A DNA stretch of 64,000 nucleotides from Oceanobacillus zhaokaii (GTDB lineage Bacteria; Bacillota; Bacilli; Bacillales; Amphibacillaceae), in contig NZ_CP024848.1 of assembly GCF_003352005.1 (NCBI RefSeq), forward strand, positions 3,853,001 to 3,917,000, in the 5' to 3' direction. The notes beneath the pieces are model-generated. The model had not been told where the DNA came from, ran no database searches, and worked only from the letters and a program-made list of their open reading frames with translations. How positions within the stretch are numbered: position 1 is the first letter of the stretch; each line of letters starts with the position of its first letter. The translations under genes were made by a program, and so were the position numbers. Positions 9,591-18,950 of this stretch are shown here, piece by piece.

Positions 9591-9665
9591 ATGATTGCAG
9601 CTCTAATTTTATCATCGTCTAATAATACCTTTTGTTTTAAAAAGGGGGAATCGCATGAAGAATAA
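9591..9665 (+). CDS. Short upstream ORF overlapping pspC
   Basis: A 24-codon frame beginning MIAALILSSSNNTFCF and ending 11 bases inside pspC. It has a strong ribosome site (AGGGAGG, nine bases before ATG 9591), stronger than that of many real genes here. The first nine residues are hydrophobic. It is not recognised; it may couple translation of pspC or be a small membrane peptide. The overlap with the pspC ribosome site is the main reason to report it. Confidence 0.4.
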   Translation: MIAALILSSSNNTFCFKKGESHEE

Positions 9666-9837
9666 ATTAAGGAAATCATCAACTGATAAATCAATATCAG
9701 GAGTTTGTGGAGGCATAGCTGACTTCTTCGGTATATCTTCTTTTGCAGTAAGACTAATCTTTATTTTCTTACCTGCTAATCTGCTTATATATATTATCCT
9801 TGCTAATGCAATTCCCGATAGTCCTCCGTCATTGTAA
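9655..9837 (+). CDS. PspC-domain membrane protein
   Basis: A 60-residue protein consisting only of a PspC domain: the charged start KLRKSSTDKSISGVCGGIADFFG is followed by one hydrophobic segment (~residues 28-50) ending in NAIPDSPPS. PspC proteins take part in envelope-stress sensing; single-domain forms are common in Bacillus, but their exact job is not known. The ribosome site is AAAGGGGGA before ATG 9655. It is preceded and overlapped by a 24-codon ORF. Confidence 0.85.
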   Translation: MKNKLRKSSTDKSISGVCGGIADFFGISSFAVRLIFIFLPANLLIYIILANAIPDSPPSL

Positions 9838-10146
9838 TTTAAAAAGATTTGAATTTATTAAATAGGGTACAAGAATGAGGTGAGGAGTTGTCATATGGCA
9901 ACTCCTATTTGCTAATCAGTAAGGAATATTAGTGAATAACAGTCGGATATTAAACGAAGCTAATACTGAGATTTGTATAGCGTTAATTATGATCTTTCTT
10001 TACTGCTAAAAAAATTAATACCTTTTTAAAACAATTCGTGTATAATTATTTCGATATGCACGAAAGTTGTAAGAAATAATCAACTTTTAGCAAAAAAAAT
10101 TAGGATTTACTTAAATAATCCAACTAACCATGGGGGAGGTACTGCG
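9838..10146 (+). promoter_or_regulatory. Leader region of the pot operon
   Basis: A gap of 309 bp. A hairpin with arms AGGAGTTG/CAACTCCT (9884-9907) may end pspC transcription. TATAAT at 10041-10046 is a plausible -10 box for potA, although its -35 is poor. Downstream is a small inverted repeat, AAAGTTG/CAACTTT (10063-10087), of unknown role. Confidence 0.4.
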
Positions 10147-11253
10147 ATGACAAACACGATAATTCAGTTTAATAACGTGACAAAGCAATACGATAATGAT
10201 CCAGTTGTGCTGGACAATGTAAGTTTTGAGATTGAACGGGGAAAGTTTTACACCCTGCTTGGTCCTTCAGGCTGTGGAAAGACGACGATTTTACGATTAA
10301 TCGCTGGCTTTACGGAAGCATCTTCAGGAGAAATTTACTTTGATAATAAGAAGATAAATAATATTCCAGCCAATAAACGCCAGGTAAATACGGTTTTTCA
10401 GGATTACGCGCTTTTTCCTCATCTAAATGTATTTGAGAATGTTGCATTTGGCTTACGAATTAAGAAAATGAAAAACACAGAAGTAGAAGCAAAGGTGAAA
10501 GAAGCACTAAGCTTCGTAAACCTCCTTGGTTATGAACAACGGGAAATAAAGGAAATGTCTGGTGGTCAGAGACAGCGTGTTGCCATTGCACGTGCCATTG
10601 TCAATGAACCGGAAGTAATTCTACTTGATGAACCATTATCTGCACTTGACTTGAAATTACGTTATCAAATGCAAGGAGAATTACGAGATTTACAAAGACG
10701 ACTTGGTATTACCTTTATCTTCGTTACACATGATCAAGAAGAAGCACTTGCAATGTCTGACGAAATATTTGTTCTTAATAAGGGGAAAATCCAGCAAAGT
10801 GGTACCCCAATTGATATATATGATGAACCGATTAATCGTTTCGTTGCTGACTTTATCGGTGAATCCAATATTGTAAAAGGAACTATGATTGAAGACTTTT
10901 TAGTAGAATTCGGTGGAAAACGATTCGAATGTGTTGACCAAGGGATGAATCCAAATGAACCAATTGAGATCGTCATTCGCCCTGAGGATTTAGAAATCAC
11001 TTCATTCGATAGTGGCATGCTGAAGATTGAAGTAACATCACAATTATTCCGTGGGGTCCACTATGAGATTACTGGAGTCGACCACGATGGAAATGAGTGG
11101 CTTGTCCATTCAACAAAGAAGGCGGAAGTTGGCGATAAAATCGGCCTGCACTTCAGCCCAGAGGCAATTCATGTTATGCGTTTTAATGAGACAGAAGAAG
11201 ACTTTGACCGTCGTTTAGAATCTTATGCGGAGGGGGAAGCAGATGGAAAATAA
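10147..11253 (+). CDS. potA: Spermidine/putrescine ABC transporter ATPase
   Basis: A 368-residue ATPase that powers polyamine import through PotBC. Walker A is GPSGCGKTT (~residue 40), the signature is [14 protein letters not shown], Walker B is [12 protein letters not shown] and the switch histidine is in VTHDQEEAL. The C-terminal ~130 residues form the TOBE domain typical of the CUT1/PotA group. The start ATG 10147 follows GGGGGAGGT. It is the first gene of potABCD, with potB starting 11 bases before its stop. Identity as PotA rather than another MOI-type ATPase rests on the complete four-gene context. Confidence 0.94.
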   Translation: MTNTIIQFNNVTKQYDNDPVVLDNVSFEIERGKFYTLLGPSGCGKTTILRLIAGFTEASSGEIYFDNKKINNIPANKRQVNTVFQDYALFPHLNVFENVAFGLRIKKMKNTEVEAKVKEALSFVNLLGYEQREIKEMSGGQRQRVAIARAIVNEPEVILLDEPLSALDLKLRYQMQGELRDLQRRLGITFIFVTHDQEEALAMSDEIFVLNKGKIQQSGTPIDIYDEPINRFVADFIGESNIVKGTMIEDFLVEFGGKRFECVDQGMNPNEPIEIVIRPEDLEITSFDSGMLKIEVTSQLFRGVHYEITGVDHDGNEWLVHSTKKAEVGDKIGLHFSPEAIHVMRFNETEEDFDRRLESYAEGEADGK

Positions 11254-12046
11254 AGTAACGCGCAATCTCTATATGATTCCATATGCACTTTGGATAATTT
11301 TCTTTGTTATTGCGCCGATACTCCTTGTTGTCTACTATTCATTTCTTGATATTGAGGGGAACTTCTCGCTTGTTAATTACCAGAACTTCTTTACGTCTAC
11401 CTATTTACAAATGACGTTGAGTTCATTTTGGTATGCATTTTTAATTACAGTTATATCTCTTTTAGTTGCATATCCTACCGCCCTTTTCTTAACAAGGACG
11501 AAGCATAAACAGCTTTGGCTATTATTAATTATCGTGCCATCATGGATTAATTTACTTTTAAAAGCATATGCGTTTATCGGGATTTTTGGCACATACGGTG
11601 CTGCAAATAATTTGTTGGAATTTCTTGGAATTGGCTCGCAGCAAATACTCTTTACTGATTTTAGCTTTGTTTTTGTTTCAGTATACATTTTTATTCCATT
11701 TATGATTTTACCAATCTTTAATGCATTAGAGAGTTTGAATCCAACATTACTCGATGCTGCGAATGATTTAGGTGCATCAAAATGGACGACATTTCGCCGT
11801 GTTGTTTTCCCACTAACAATTGATGGCGTGAAATCGGGTTGTCAGGTCGTGTTTATTCCAGCACTTTCCTTGTTCATGTTGACAAGATTAATCGCTGGAA
11901 ATCGCGTCATCACACTCGGTACAGCGATTGAACAACATTTTCTTGTTACTCAGGATTGGGGAATGGGTTCAACAATTGCGGTTTTCTTAATCATCATTAT
12001 GTTTGTCATTATTTCACTGACTGGCATACGGAAGCGGGGTGCATAA
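11243..12046 (+). CDS. potB: Spermidine/putrescine ABC transporter permease PotB
   Basis: A 267-residue inner-membrane subunit with about six membrane segments. The EAA-like cytoplasmic loop is visible ([19 protein letters not shown]), which docks the PotA ATPase. The open frame starts 18 bases earlier, but GGAGGGGG is seven bases before ATG 11243, and this start overlaps the potA stop by 11 bases, suggesting translational coupling. It forms the channel with PotC. Confidence 0.93.
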   Translation: MENKVTRNLYMIPYALWIIFFVIAPILLVVYYSFLDIEGNFSLVNYQNFFTSTYLQMTLSSFWYAFLITVISLLVAYPTALFLTRTKHKQLWLLLIIVPSWINLLLKAYAFIGIFGTYGAANNLLEFLGIGSQQILFTDFSFVFVSVYIFIPFMILPIFNALESLNPTLLDAANDLGASKWTTFRRVVFPLTIDGVKSGCQVVFIPALSLFMLTRLIAGNRVITLGTAIEQHFLVTQDWGMGSTIAVFLIIIMFVIISLTGIRKRGA

Positions 12047-12047
12047 G

Positions 12048-12854
12048 TTGAGCAGAAAATCATCACCATTCGCAAATCTATTTTTAGTTATTATCTTTTT
12101 CGTTCTCTATGCACCCATTTTTTATTTAATCTTCTACTCCTTTAATAGCGGGGGTACAATGAGCGGCTTCGAGGGCTTTACTCTCGATTGGTATAAGGAA
12201 CTCTTCTCAGATACAAGACTGCTGATTATCGTCTTGAACACCGTTGTAATTGCCTTATTGTCTGCGTTAATTTCCACGATTATCGGTGTATTTGGGGCAA
12301 TTGGGATTCGTGAGATGAAGCGGAAAAGGAATCAGAATTCGATCCTAGGATTGAACAATGTACTAATTGTTAGTCCTGATGTTATTATTGGTGCTTCATT
12401 TCTGATTTTGTTTACGATGGCAGGAATACAGCTTGGATTCTATTCTGTACTGTTATCACATATTGCCTTTAGTATTCCAATTGTCGTCCTAATGGTTCTG
12501 CCTAAATTAATGGAAATGAGCCCATCCTTAATTGATGCTGCTCGTGATCTTGGCGCAAGTCGCTGGAATGTATTAACAAAGGTTATCTTGCCGTACATTA
12601 CTCCGGGAATATTTGCTGGATTCTTTATGGCGCTAACGTATTCTCTAGATGATTTTGCCGTTACATTCTTCGTAACAGGAAATGGTTTTTCTACATTATC
12701 CGTTGAAATCTATTCCTTAGCACGTCAAGGTATCTCACTTAATATTAATGCCTTGTCTGCACTTATCTTTTTAGTTACGGTCGTTCTTGTGATTGTTTAT
12801 TACTACATTAGCAGACGTGCCGGAAATCAAGGTATGGGAGGAATGAGAAGATGA
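12048..12854 (+). CDS. potC: Spermidine/putrescine ABC transporter permease PotC
   Basis: A 268-residue permease with about six membrane segments and the coupling loop RDLGASRWNVLTKVILPYI. TTG at 12048 is preferred because the purine-rich GAAGCGGGG lies about nine bases before it; an in-frame GTG at 12039 lies directly on that sequence and would have no spacer. The gene overlaps potD by four bases (ATGA). The two starts differ by only three residues. Confidence 0.92.
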   Translation: MSRKSSPFANLFLVIIFFVLYAPIFYLIFYSFNSGGTMSGFEGFTLDWYKELFSDTRLLIIVLNTVVIALLSALISTIIGVFGAIGIREMKRKRNQNSILGLNNVLIVSPDVIIGASFLILFTMAGIQLGFYSVLLSHIAFSIPIVVLMVLPKLMEMSPSLIDAARDLGASRWNVLTKVILPYITPGIFAGFFMALTYSLDDFAVTFFVTGNGFSTLSVEIYSLARQGISLNINALSALIFLVTVVLVIVYYYISRRAGNQGMGGMRR

Positions 12855-13924
12855 AGAATCTTATTCAGGCATTTTTAGCAGTACTCGTTGTTTCAATCGT
12901 TTGCTTAATTGCAATCAATCGATTAAATGCCTCTGCAGGATACTCAGGAACCAACACGTTAACTGTTTACAACTGGGGTGACTATATCGATGAGGAGGTT
13001 ATTGATCAGTTCGAGGAAGAAACTGGGATAACTGTCATTTATGAAACCTTTGATTCAAATGAAGCAATGATGACGAAAATCCAACAAGGCGGTACAACCT
13101 ATGATGTTGCCGTGCCATCAGAGTATATGGTCCAAAAAATGATGGAAGAAGATTTACTTATAGAATTGGATCATTCAAAGCTTCCAAACTTGAAAAACAT
13201 CGACGAACGATTTATGGATCTCGCCTTCGATCCAGGAAATAAATTCTCAGTCCCATACTTCTGGGGTACAGTTGGCATTGTCTTTAATACGAAGATGCTT
13301 CCTGATATGAATTTCAAGAGCTGGGATGACCTCTGGGATCCCGAGTTAAAAAATGACATTTTATTAGTTGATGGTGCCCGCGAAGTTATCGGTATGGGCT
13401 TAAACAGCCTAGGCTATTCCTTAAATGATACTAATAAAGTTCACTTACAGGAAGCACAGGATAAGTTAAATACATTAACACCGAATATCAAGGCTATTGT
13501 TGGTGATGAAAATAAACTGTTGATGGCTAACGGTGAAGCACCTGTAGCACTTGTTTGGTCAGGCGATGCATCCGAGATTATGTTTGAAAATGAGGACTTG
13601 GACTACTCCGTACCTGAAGAGGGATCCAATTTATGGTTCGATAATATGGTCATTCCTAAAACAGCAAAAAATATCGACGGTGCACATCAATTCATTAATT
13701 TCATGCTTGATGCTGAAGTAGCTGCACAGAACACAGAATATGTTAGTTATTCAACACCAAACAAGGAAGCATTAAAGTACATGCCAGAAGAAATGGTAAA
13801 TGATGAACGCTTCTATCCATCACCAGAGTTAACAGATAAACTTGAGGTGTATGATAACCTAGGTAAGAAGAATTTAGCATATTATAATGAGTTGTTTTTA
13901 GAGTTTAAAATGTATCGGAAGTAA
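12851..13924 (+). CDS. potD: Spermidine/putrescine-binding protein PotD
   Basis: A 357-residue extracytoplasmic solute-binding protein. An N-terminal hydrophobic segment (~residues 5-24) targets it to the membrane; the cysteine at residue 18 is not in a convincing lipobox, so it may stay attached by an uncleaved anchor. The mature part begins TLTVYNWGDYIDEEVIDQFE, the usual PotD start, and contains PYFWGTVGIVFNT and LVWSGDASEIM, consistent with the acidic and aromatic polyamine pocket. It is the last gene of potABCD, followed by a terminator. Confidence 0.93.
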   Translation: MKNLIQAFLAVLVVSIVCLIAINRLNASAGYSGTNTLTVYNWGDYIDEEVIDQFEEETGITVIYETFDSNEAMMTKIQQGGTTYDVAVPSEYMVQKMMEEDLLIELDHSKLPNLKNIDERFMDLAFDPGNKFSVPYFWGTVGIVFNTKMLPDMNFKSWDDLWDPELKNDILLVDGAREVIGMGLNSLGYSLNDTNKVHLQEAQDKLNTLTPNIKAIVGDENKLLMANGEAPVALVWSGDASEIMFENEDLDYSVPEEGSNLWFDNMVIPKTAKNIDGAHQFINFMLDAEVAAQNTEYVSYSTPNKEALKYMPEEMVNDERFYPSPELTDKLEVYDNLGKKNLAYYNELFLEFKMYRK

Positions 13925-13930
13925 TTTGAG

Positions 13931-13967
13931 GTGCCAAGGACTGTTAAATGTCCTTGGCGCTTTTTTA
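13931..13967 (+). terminator. Terminator of potABCD
   Basis: Arms GTGCCAAGGAC and GTCCTTGGCGC with an 8-base loop, followed by TTTTTT. Confidence 0.9.
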
Positions 13968-14028
13968 GTTTGTGCGAATGATTGCTGGAGCGATTTTTGT
14001 ATATCCTCGTGCGAAAGAAATACCATTT

Positions 14029-14061
14029 GAAAAAGCCTGGATAGCACATGCTAACCAGGCT
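14029..14061 (-). terminator. Terminator of htpG
   Basis: Read on the minus strand, arms AGCCTGG and CCAGGCT are followed by TTTTTC, 23 bp after the htpG stop. Confidence 0.85.
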
Positions 14062-14083
14062 CAGATTGCTTCCAATCTATTTC

Positions 14084-15961
14084 TCAGACCATCACTTTAC
14101 AAATATCATTCGTAAACTCTACTGGGTCATTGATTGGCAGCCCTTCAATAAGGAGTGCTTGATTGTAGAGCAGGTTTGTGTACAGCTTCAATTTGTCTTG
14201 ATCATTTGCAAAGGCATCTTTTAATGCACCGAAAACTTCGTGGTTGATGTTGATTTCTAATACTTTATCAGCCTTGATATTTTGATCATCTGGCATTGCA
14301 TTGATGACCTTCTCCATCTCAATTGATATTTCTCCATCAGCTGTTATAACAACTGGATGCGATTTTAATCGTTTGGATGCTCGTACATCTTTTACCTTGT
14401 CAGCCAAAATAGTTTTCATTTCAGCAAATAGGTCTTTGTTTTCTGTTGCTGCTTCCTCTTTTTCATCCTTATCTTCATCTTCAATGCCTAGGTCGCCACT
14501 TGAAACTGATTTAAATTCTTTTTCTTTGTAGCTCATTAGCATTTTGATTGCGAACTCATCAATTTCCTCTGTGAAGTATAAAATTTCATAGCCTTTATCT
14601 GCGACAACTTCTGTTTGTGGAAGCTTGTCAATTCGCTCATTGGAATCACCAGTAGCATAATAAATATACTTCTGCTCTTCAGGCATTCTTGATACATATT
14701 CTTCCAGGGTTACCATTTTCTTTTCCGTAGAAGAATAGAAGAGAATTAAGTCCTGCAGTACTTCTTTATGTTGCCCATAATCGCTATACAAGCCGAACTT
14801 CAATTGTTGGCCAAATGATTGATAGAACTTCTCATAGCTTTCACGGTCATCTCTTAATAAGCTGAGCAACTGACTCTTGATTTTCTTGCTAATATTTTTA
14901 GCGATAATTTGCAGTTGTCTATCATGCTGCAGCATTTCTCTGGAAATATTAAGTGACAAGTCTTCTGAATCTACCATCCCTTTAACGAAGCTGAAATAAT
15001 CCGGAAGCAATTCAGGACTCTTCTCCATGATTAACACACCGCTTGAATATAGCTCTAAGCCTTTTTCATATTCGCGTGAATAGTAATTATATGGTGCGCT
15101 CTCTGGGATGAACAGAATTGCATTATAGCGGACCGTACCATCAACACTTAGATGAATATGTTTTAATGGCTTGTCGAAACCATAATGCTTTTCATTGTAA
15201 AAATTCTCATAATCTTCATCTGTAAGCTCACTCTTGTTCTTTTTCCAAATCGGAACCATCGTATTGACGGTTTGCTCTTCGACTACCTCTTCATATTCGT
15301 CCTCAGAACCTTCTTTAAGCTTACTTTCCGTTACGTCCATTTTAATTGGGTAGCGAATGAAATCGGAATACTTTTTAATAATTTGTTTCAAGCGGTATTC
15401 TTCCAGAAACTCATCATAGTTGTCGTCTTCTGTGCTCTCTTTAATCTTCAGTGTAATTTCTGTTCCGACTTCGCTTTTCTCAGCAGGTTCAATTGTATAG
15501 CCATCAGAGCCTGTAGACTCCCATTTGTAAGCTTCATCACTATCGATTGATTTACTTACAACCGTCACAACATCAGACACCATGAACGCTGCATAGAAAC
15601 CTACACCAAACTGACCAATGATATCATGGCCATCTTTAACTTCATTTTCACTCTTAAACGTATGGGAACCACTTTTTGCGATGACGCCAAGATTACTTTC
15701 TAAATCCTCTTTCGTCATCCCAATTCCCGTATCAATGATTTTAAGTGTACGTTCATCTTTATTCGGAACTACTTTTATGTAGTAATTCTCTTTATTGAAA
15801 CTTAGATTATCATCCGTTAATGCCCGGTAATAGATTTTGTCAATTGCATCACTTGCATTGGAAATAAGCTCTCTTAGGAATACCTCACGTTGAGTATAGA
15901 TAGAATTAATCATCATATCTAGTAATTTTTTTGATTCTGCTTGGAACTCTTTTTTCGCCAC
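14084..15961 (-). CDS. htpG: Hsp90-family chaperone HtpG
   Basis: A 625-residue ATP-dependent cytoplasmic chaperone. The N-terminal ATPase has [20 protein letters not shown] and [13 protein letters not shown]; the middle domain and a shorter bacterial C-terminal dimerisation domain follow. The open frame extends 13 codons upstream through the CIRCE element, but GGAGGAG eight bases before GTG 15961 and the family start [16 protein letters not shown] decide for 15961. A perfect CIRCE lies in the leader, so HrcA repression is expected. This differs from B. subtilis, where htpG is known not to be controlled by HrcA. Confidence 0.97.
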   Translation of the reverse strand: MAKKEFQAESKKLLDMMINSIYTQREVFLRELISNASDAIDKIYYRALTDDNLSFNKENYYIKVVPNKDERTLKIIDTGIGMTKEDLESNLGVIAKSGSHTFKSENEVKDGHDIIGQFGVGFYAAFMVSDVVTVVSKSIDSDEAYKWESTGSDGYTIEPAEKSEVGTEITLKIKESTEDDNYDEFLEEYRLKQIIKKYSDFIRYPIKMDVTESKLKEGSEDEYEEVVEEQTVNTMVPIWKKNKSELTDEDYENFYNEKHYGFDKPLKHIHLSVDGTVRYNAILFIPESAPYNYYSREYEKGLELYSSGVLIMEKSPELLPDYFSFVKGMVDSEDLSLNISREMLQHDRQLQIIAKNISKKIKSQLLSLLRDDRESYEKFYQSFGQQLKFGLYSDYGQHKEVLQDLILFYSSTEKKMVTLEEYVSRMPEEQKYIYYATGDSNERIDKLPQTEVVADKGYEILYFTEEIDEFAIKMLMSYKEKEFKSVSSGDLGIEDEDKDEKEEAATENKDLFAEMKTILADKVKDVRASKRLKSHPVVITADGEISIEMEKVINAMPDDQNIKADKVLEININHEVFGALKDAFANDQDKLKLYTNLLYNQALLIEGLPINDPVEFTNDICKVMV

Positions 15962-15993
15962 TGATATCTCTCCTCCAAATAAGATACTCGCCA

Positions 15994-16061
15994 TTAGCAC
16001 TCTAAGAGCTAGAGTGCTAATCCCTATACTTTAAATACCATATCAATCACTATCGTGTCAA
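15994..16061 (-). promoter_or_regulatory. CIRCE operator and promoter of htpG
   Basis: TTAGCACTC-N9-GAGTGCTAA at 15994-16020 is a perfect CIRCE inverted repeat, the HrcA operator. A promoter read on the minus strand has TTGACA (16061-16056) and TATTTA (16037-16032) with an 18-bp spacer, so the operator covers the expected transcription start. Confidence 0.95.
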
Positions 16062-16122
16062 TTAAATTAACTATTAATGAAATAACAGGGTATCATTAGA
16101 AATAGAAAGGCGGGAAAATACA

Positions 16123-16827
16123 ATGTTAAAAAACTTTCTAAATGAAGCGAAATACACAGTGGTCTTTACTGGTGCTGGAATGTCAACCGAGAGCGGGTTA
16201 CCTGATTTTCGTTCCTCTAATCAAGGTCTATGGAGGAAAAAAGACCCAAGTAAAATTGCGAGTACAAATGCACTCAATGAAAATGTGAATGAATTTATTG
16301 ATTTTTACCGTGAACGTGTCCTTGGTGTTAAGGAGTACAACGCCCACAAGGGACACTATATTTTAGCAGATTGGGAAAAGCGGGGTATCATCCAGTCGAT
16401 CATTACACAAAATGTCGATGGTTTTCATCAGCAGGCTGGAAGTAAACGAGTGGCAGAGCTCCATGGCACATTACAAAAGCTCCATTGCCAGAAGTGCGGG
16501 AAAGTTTATGATAGTGTCGAATATATTAATCAAGAATACTATTGCAGCTGTGGTGGTGTGCTCCGTCCATCAATCGTATTATTTGGTGAAACCCTGCCAG
16601 AAGAAGCGTTTCAATTTGCATTGACTGAAACGGAAAAAGCGGATTTATTTATTGTTTTAGGTTCATCTCTAACGGTAACACCAGCAAATCAATTTCCGCT
16701 GATTGCCAAAGAAAATGGTGCCAAATTAGTGATTGTTAATCAGGAAAGAACTGAAATGGATCGGTATGCAGACCTTGTGATTAATGAAAGGAAGATTGGG
16801 AGTATATTAAAAGAACTGGATGGCTAG
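16123..16827 (+). CDS. cobB: NAD-dependent protein deacylase, Sir2 family
   Basis: A 234-residue sirtuin that removes acyl groups from protein lysines using NAD. The NAD-binding motif is TGAGMSTESGLPDFRS (residues 16-31), TQNVDGFH lies at 95-102, and the catalytic histidine is H114 in ELHG. A zinc site is formed by C122/C125 and C141/C143, the second pair spaced C-x-C rather than C-x-x-C. In Bacillus the equivalent protein is called SrtN. It is a single gene divergent from htpG, with its own terminator overlapping the stop codon. Confidence 0.93.
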   Translation: MLKNFLNEAKYTVVFTGAGMSTESGLPDFRSSNQGLWRKKDPSKIASTNALNENVNEFIDFYRERVLGVKEYNAHKGHYILADWEKRGIIQSIITQNVDGFHQQAGSKRVAELHGTLQKLHCQKCGKVYDSVEYINQEYYCSCGGVLRPSIVLFGETLPEEAFQFALTETEKADLFIVLGSSLTVTPANQFPLIAKENGAKLVIVNQERTEMDRYADLVINERKIGSILKELDG

Positions 16828-16848
16828 CCTGCCAATCCAGTTCTTTTT
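16811..16848 (+). terminator. Terminator overlapping the sirtuin stop
   Basis: Arms AAGAACTGGATGG and CCAATCCAGTTCTT followed by TTT; the stop codon lies in the loop. It may also serve the convergent rhodanese gene. Confidence 0.8.
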
Positions 16849-16862
16849 AAAGCTATGCAAAT

Positions 16863-17162
16863 TTATACTTCTACTTCATCTTCCCAATCAAGCATGCCGC
16901 CTGCCATGTTGGTTGCATCATAGCCCTCAGCTTCTAGAAATGCACTTGCTCTGCCGCTTCTTGCCCCAGAGCGGCATACCATGTAATATTGCTTCTCTTT
17001 GCTTAGCTCATCTAACCGATCCGGTAATTCTCCTAGAGGAATATGTGTTGCCCCAGGGATTTTCCCTTGTGCTACTTCTTCATCTTCACGAACATCGATA
17101 ATATTTAATGACTCTCCATCATTTAATTTCTTTGCTAATTCTATTGCTGTAATTTCTTGCAT
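16863..17162 (-). CDS. Single-domain rhodanese
   Basis: A 99-residue sulfurtransferase domain covering the whole protein. The active-site loop is CRSGARS (cysteine near residue 63), with the CH2A-like start NIIDVREDEEVAQGKIPGATHIPLGEL. It would carry persulfide sulfur in the cytoplasm. A CsoR/CstR-family gene lies 390 bp upstream on the same strand, but a palindromic repeat separates the two, so a shared operon is not shown. Confidence 0.9.
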   Translation of the reverse strand: MQEITAIELAKKLNDGESLNIIDVREDEEVAQGKIPGATHIPLGELPDRLDELSKEKQYYMVCRSGARSGRASAFLEAEGYDATNMAGGMLDWEDEVEV

Positions 17163-17269
17163 TTCTTCTTGCCTCCAGTAATATTCTAATAATAGTAATT
17201 TTCACGTATACTTCTAAGTATGAAGTTTATTTAAAGTGCAATCTAATTTTGAATGATATTTGCATCCTT

Positions 17270-17362
17270 GGCTATCGCTCCAGAAATACACTGCGTTTTC
17301 CTCGGGAGCTGGTGAGCCTCTTCATCCCGCAGGAGTCTCCGTGTATTTCTTCCGCTGAGGAA
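17270..17362. repeat. Palindromic intergenic repeat, copy 1
   Basis: Imperfect palindrome beginning GCTATCGCTCCAGAAATACA and ending GTGTATTTCTTCCGCTGAGG, with a GC-rich core containing GGGAGCTGGTGAGCCTC and CCCGCAGGAGTCT. Related copies occur at 20230, 31993, 35671, 43022 and 49744. It accounts for most of the 388-bp gap 17163-17551; the open frame here is an artefact of the repeat. Confidence 0.85.
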
Positions 17363-17551
17363 AATGCAGAATCTAAAATACAGAATCCCTTATCTAATAA
17401 CGCATTGATCTTAAACGAAGGAATGGAGCATCTTGTGAATAGCAACGACTGTCCAGATCTGAAATCACAATTGTCACTAGTTCGTACTTTATATCAACTG
17501 TGACGTAGTTAAAGCAGTTATCTTTTAAATTCAACTTAAAACTAAAGTAAT

Positions 17552-17815
17552 CTATCTACTTTTTACTAGCAAATTAACTGCTTCCTGAACAAGATCCTCA
17601 GAGCTTTTTTCATTTTCCTTTTCATCAGTACGGATGCTTTGCTCTAAGTTTTGAGTGACGATAAGCGCAGCGGTACGGTCCAATGCATTTCTAGCTGCTG
17701 TTAGCTGTGTAATCACATCTTTTACAGCTTTTTCCTCTTCCATCATTCTTAAGGCGCCTCTCACTTGCCCTTCAATACGCTTCATCCGATTGGTCACTTT
17801 TTCATTATACTTCAT
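17552..17815 (-). CDS. CsoR/CstR-family protein without cysteines
   Basis: An 87-residue all-helical DUF156 (CsoR/FrmR/CstR) regulator: RMKRIEGQVRGALRMMEEEK and VITQLTAARNALDR are family hallmarks. Known members sense copper, persulfide or formaldehyde through a cysteine at the end of helix 1-2 and another in helix 2. Here those positions are V31 and S60, and the protein has no cysteine at all, so it cannot sense in the usual way. The C-terminus (EDLVQEAVNLLVKSR) most resembles CstR-type proteins. No target gene or operator is obvious. It may be a degenerate paralogue or a partner subunit. Confidence 0.85.
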   Translation of the reverse strand: MKYNEKVTNRMKRIEGQVRGALRMMEEEKAVKDVITQLTAARNALDRTAALIVTQNLEQSIRTDEKENEKSSEDLVQEAVNLLVKSR

Positions 17816-17893
17816 TCCACACTTCTCCCCTACCCATTGATGTGAAGAACCTTAGTAGTACTTGAAAATATATACACAAGACGGTACAGGTAT

Positions 17894-17928
17894 GGAAAGG
17901 AATCCCTAGTAATGAGGGATTCCTTTCT
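17894..17928 (-). terminator. Terminator after ypjP
   Basis: Arms AAAGGAATCCCT and AGGGATTCCTTT with a 7-base loop, 15 bp after the ypjP stop. Confidence 0.75.
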
Positions 17929-17942
17929 TTCAGCTATAATAA

Positions 17943-18557
17943 CTATGCCATCCATTTTGGCGGCGTATTTTTATCCCAAAAAATCTCACCAATTTCATGA
18001 TGATCCTTGAAACCATCCTTACTTAAATGGTAATGGAAATTAAAATAATAACCATCTAATGGCCGATTATCACGGCGCACATGAAATCTGGCAATATCCT
18101 GTTCATTTAAATGATCGTAAACGTGAAAGATTTTCTCCCCGTAACCTTTTGTTGGTTGCTCGGTAATTGCATAGTAGCGAGATACATCTTCATCTGCATT
18201 TTCCATTATGGATTGTAATGCTAATTCAATATTAGGTAAGATAAATGCTGTAAAATCATCTTCTACCTGATTCGCAATTCTAGGTCCAAATTTAGTAATT
18301 GTTAGATCCTTTGCCTTTTCAGTTAGGCTATTAATATAGTAGGCCTTATTACTAAGGTTATTCGTATTAATCCAAGAGTCAATTCCGGGTTCTTCCCTTA
18401 CCTCTGCAGTCGAGGTTGAAACGGAATCACCGGTGTTTGATGCAACACTATCCTTACTTTCATCTGCATCGACTTGCAATAATTCGGTTGGAACATATAT
18501 ACCTAATGTAGCAACCGTAACTAGGGCTACTATAATTTTCCTCATCCATAGTTTCAT
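17943..18557 (-). CDS. ypjP: YpjP-like exported protein
   Basis: A 204-residue protein with a basic start and hydrophobic segment (MKLWMRKIIVALVTVATLGI) that is a probable signal peptide or anchor, then a low-complexity Ser/Thr/Asp/Glu linker (~30-60), then a conserved domain ending HYHLSKDGFKDHHEIGEIFW and DKNTPPKWM, which I recognise as the YpjP family of Bacillus. Its function is unknown. The start ATG 18557 follows AAAGGGGAC. Confidence 0.75.
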   Translation of the reverse strand: MKLWMRKIIVALVTVATLGIYVPTELLQVDADESKDSVASNTGDSVSTSTAEVREEPGIDSWINTNNLSNKAYYINSLTEKAKDLTITKFGPRIANQVEDDFTAFILPNIELALQSIMENADEDVSRYYAITEQPTKGYGEKIFHVYDHLNEQDIARFHVRRDNRPLDGYYFNFHYHLSKDGFKDHHEIGEIFWDKNTPPKWMA

Positions 18558-18950
18558 AGAAAAAGTCCCCTTTATATGTAAGCACTTACTAGAATTTTAC
18601 CATGTTAGCGATAGATGTCTATCATTTTTTCAATTTTTAACTAAAAATTAATACTTTAATTGCTTTAGTTGCTTTGATCCTCTAGAAGCATCAATGCCTA
18701 ATTATTCCAAATGCCATCTGCAAGGAACTTAAAGACAGTAATCAATAATACATTCATTATAACATGTCGTTCACTCTTTATAGTTGTTGGATGAAGTTTT
18801 TATAAAATACTTTGAATTCAAGAAAAATTAGTATCCCAGAACAAAAAAGGAAGAATCTTGTCAATAAAGATAATAAAGCCTTCAAAAGTAGTAAGTATCT
18901 GTTCTACTTTTGAAGGCTTTTTAGATTATTCTTCTTATACGACTAGCTTA
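18558..18950. other. Gap with a bidirectional terminator
   Basis: A 393-bp gap without genes. A perfect hairpin AAAGCCTTCAAAAGTAG/CTACTTTTGAAGGCTTT at 18875-18920 is flanked by A and T runs and ends the dioxygenase transcript. Before ypjP, GTAAGCACTTAC (18578-18589) is a small cre-like near-palindrome with a CA centre. Confidence 0.6.

Noticed and set aside
17249..17503. An 84-codon open frame on the plus strand
   Set aside because: It runs through palindromic repeat copy 1, has no ribosome site and no recognisable protein features.
18578..18589. GTAAGCACTTAC as a cre site before ypjP
   Set aside because: The central CG of the consensus is CA, so it fails the most conserved position.
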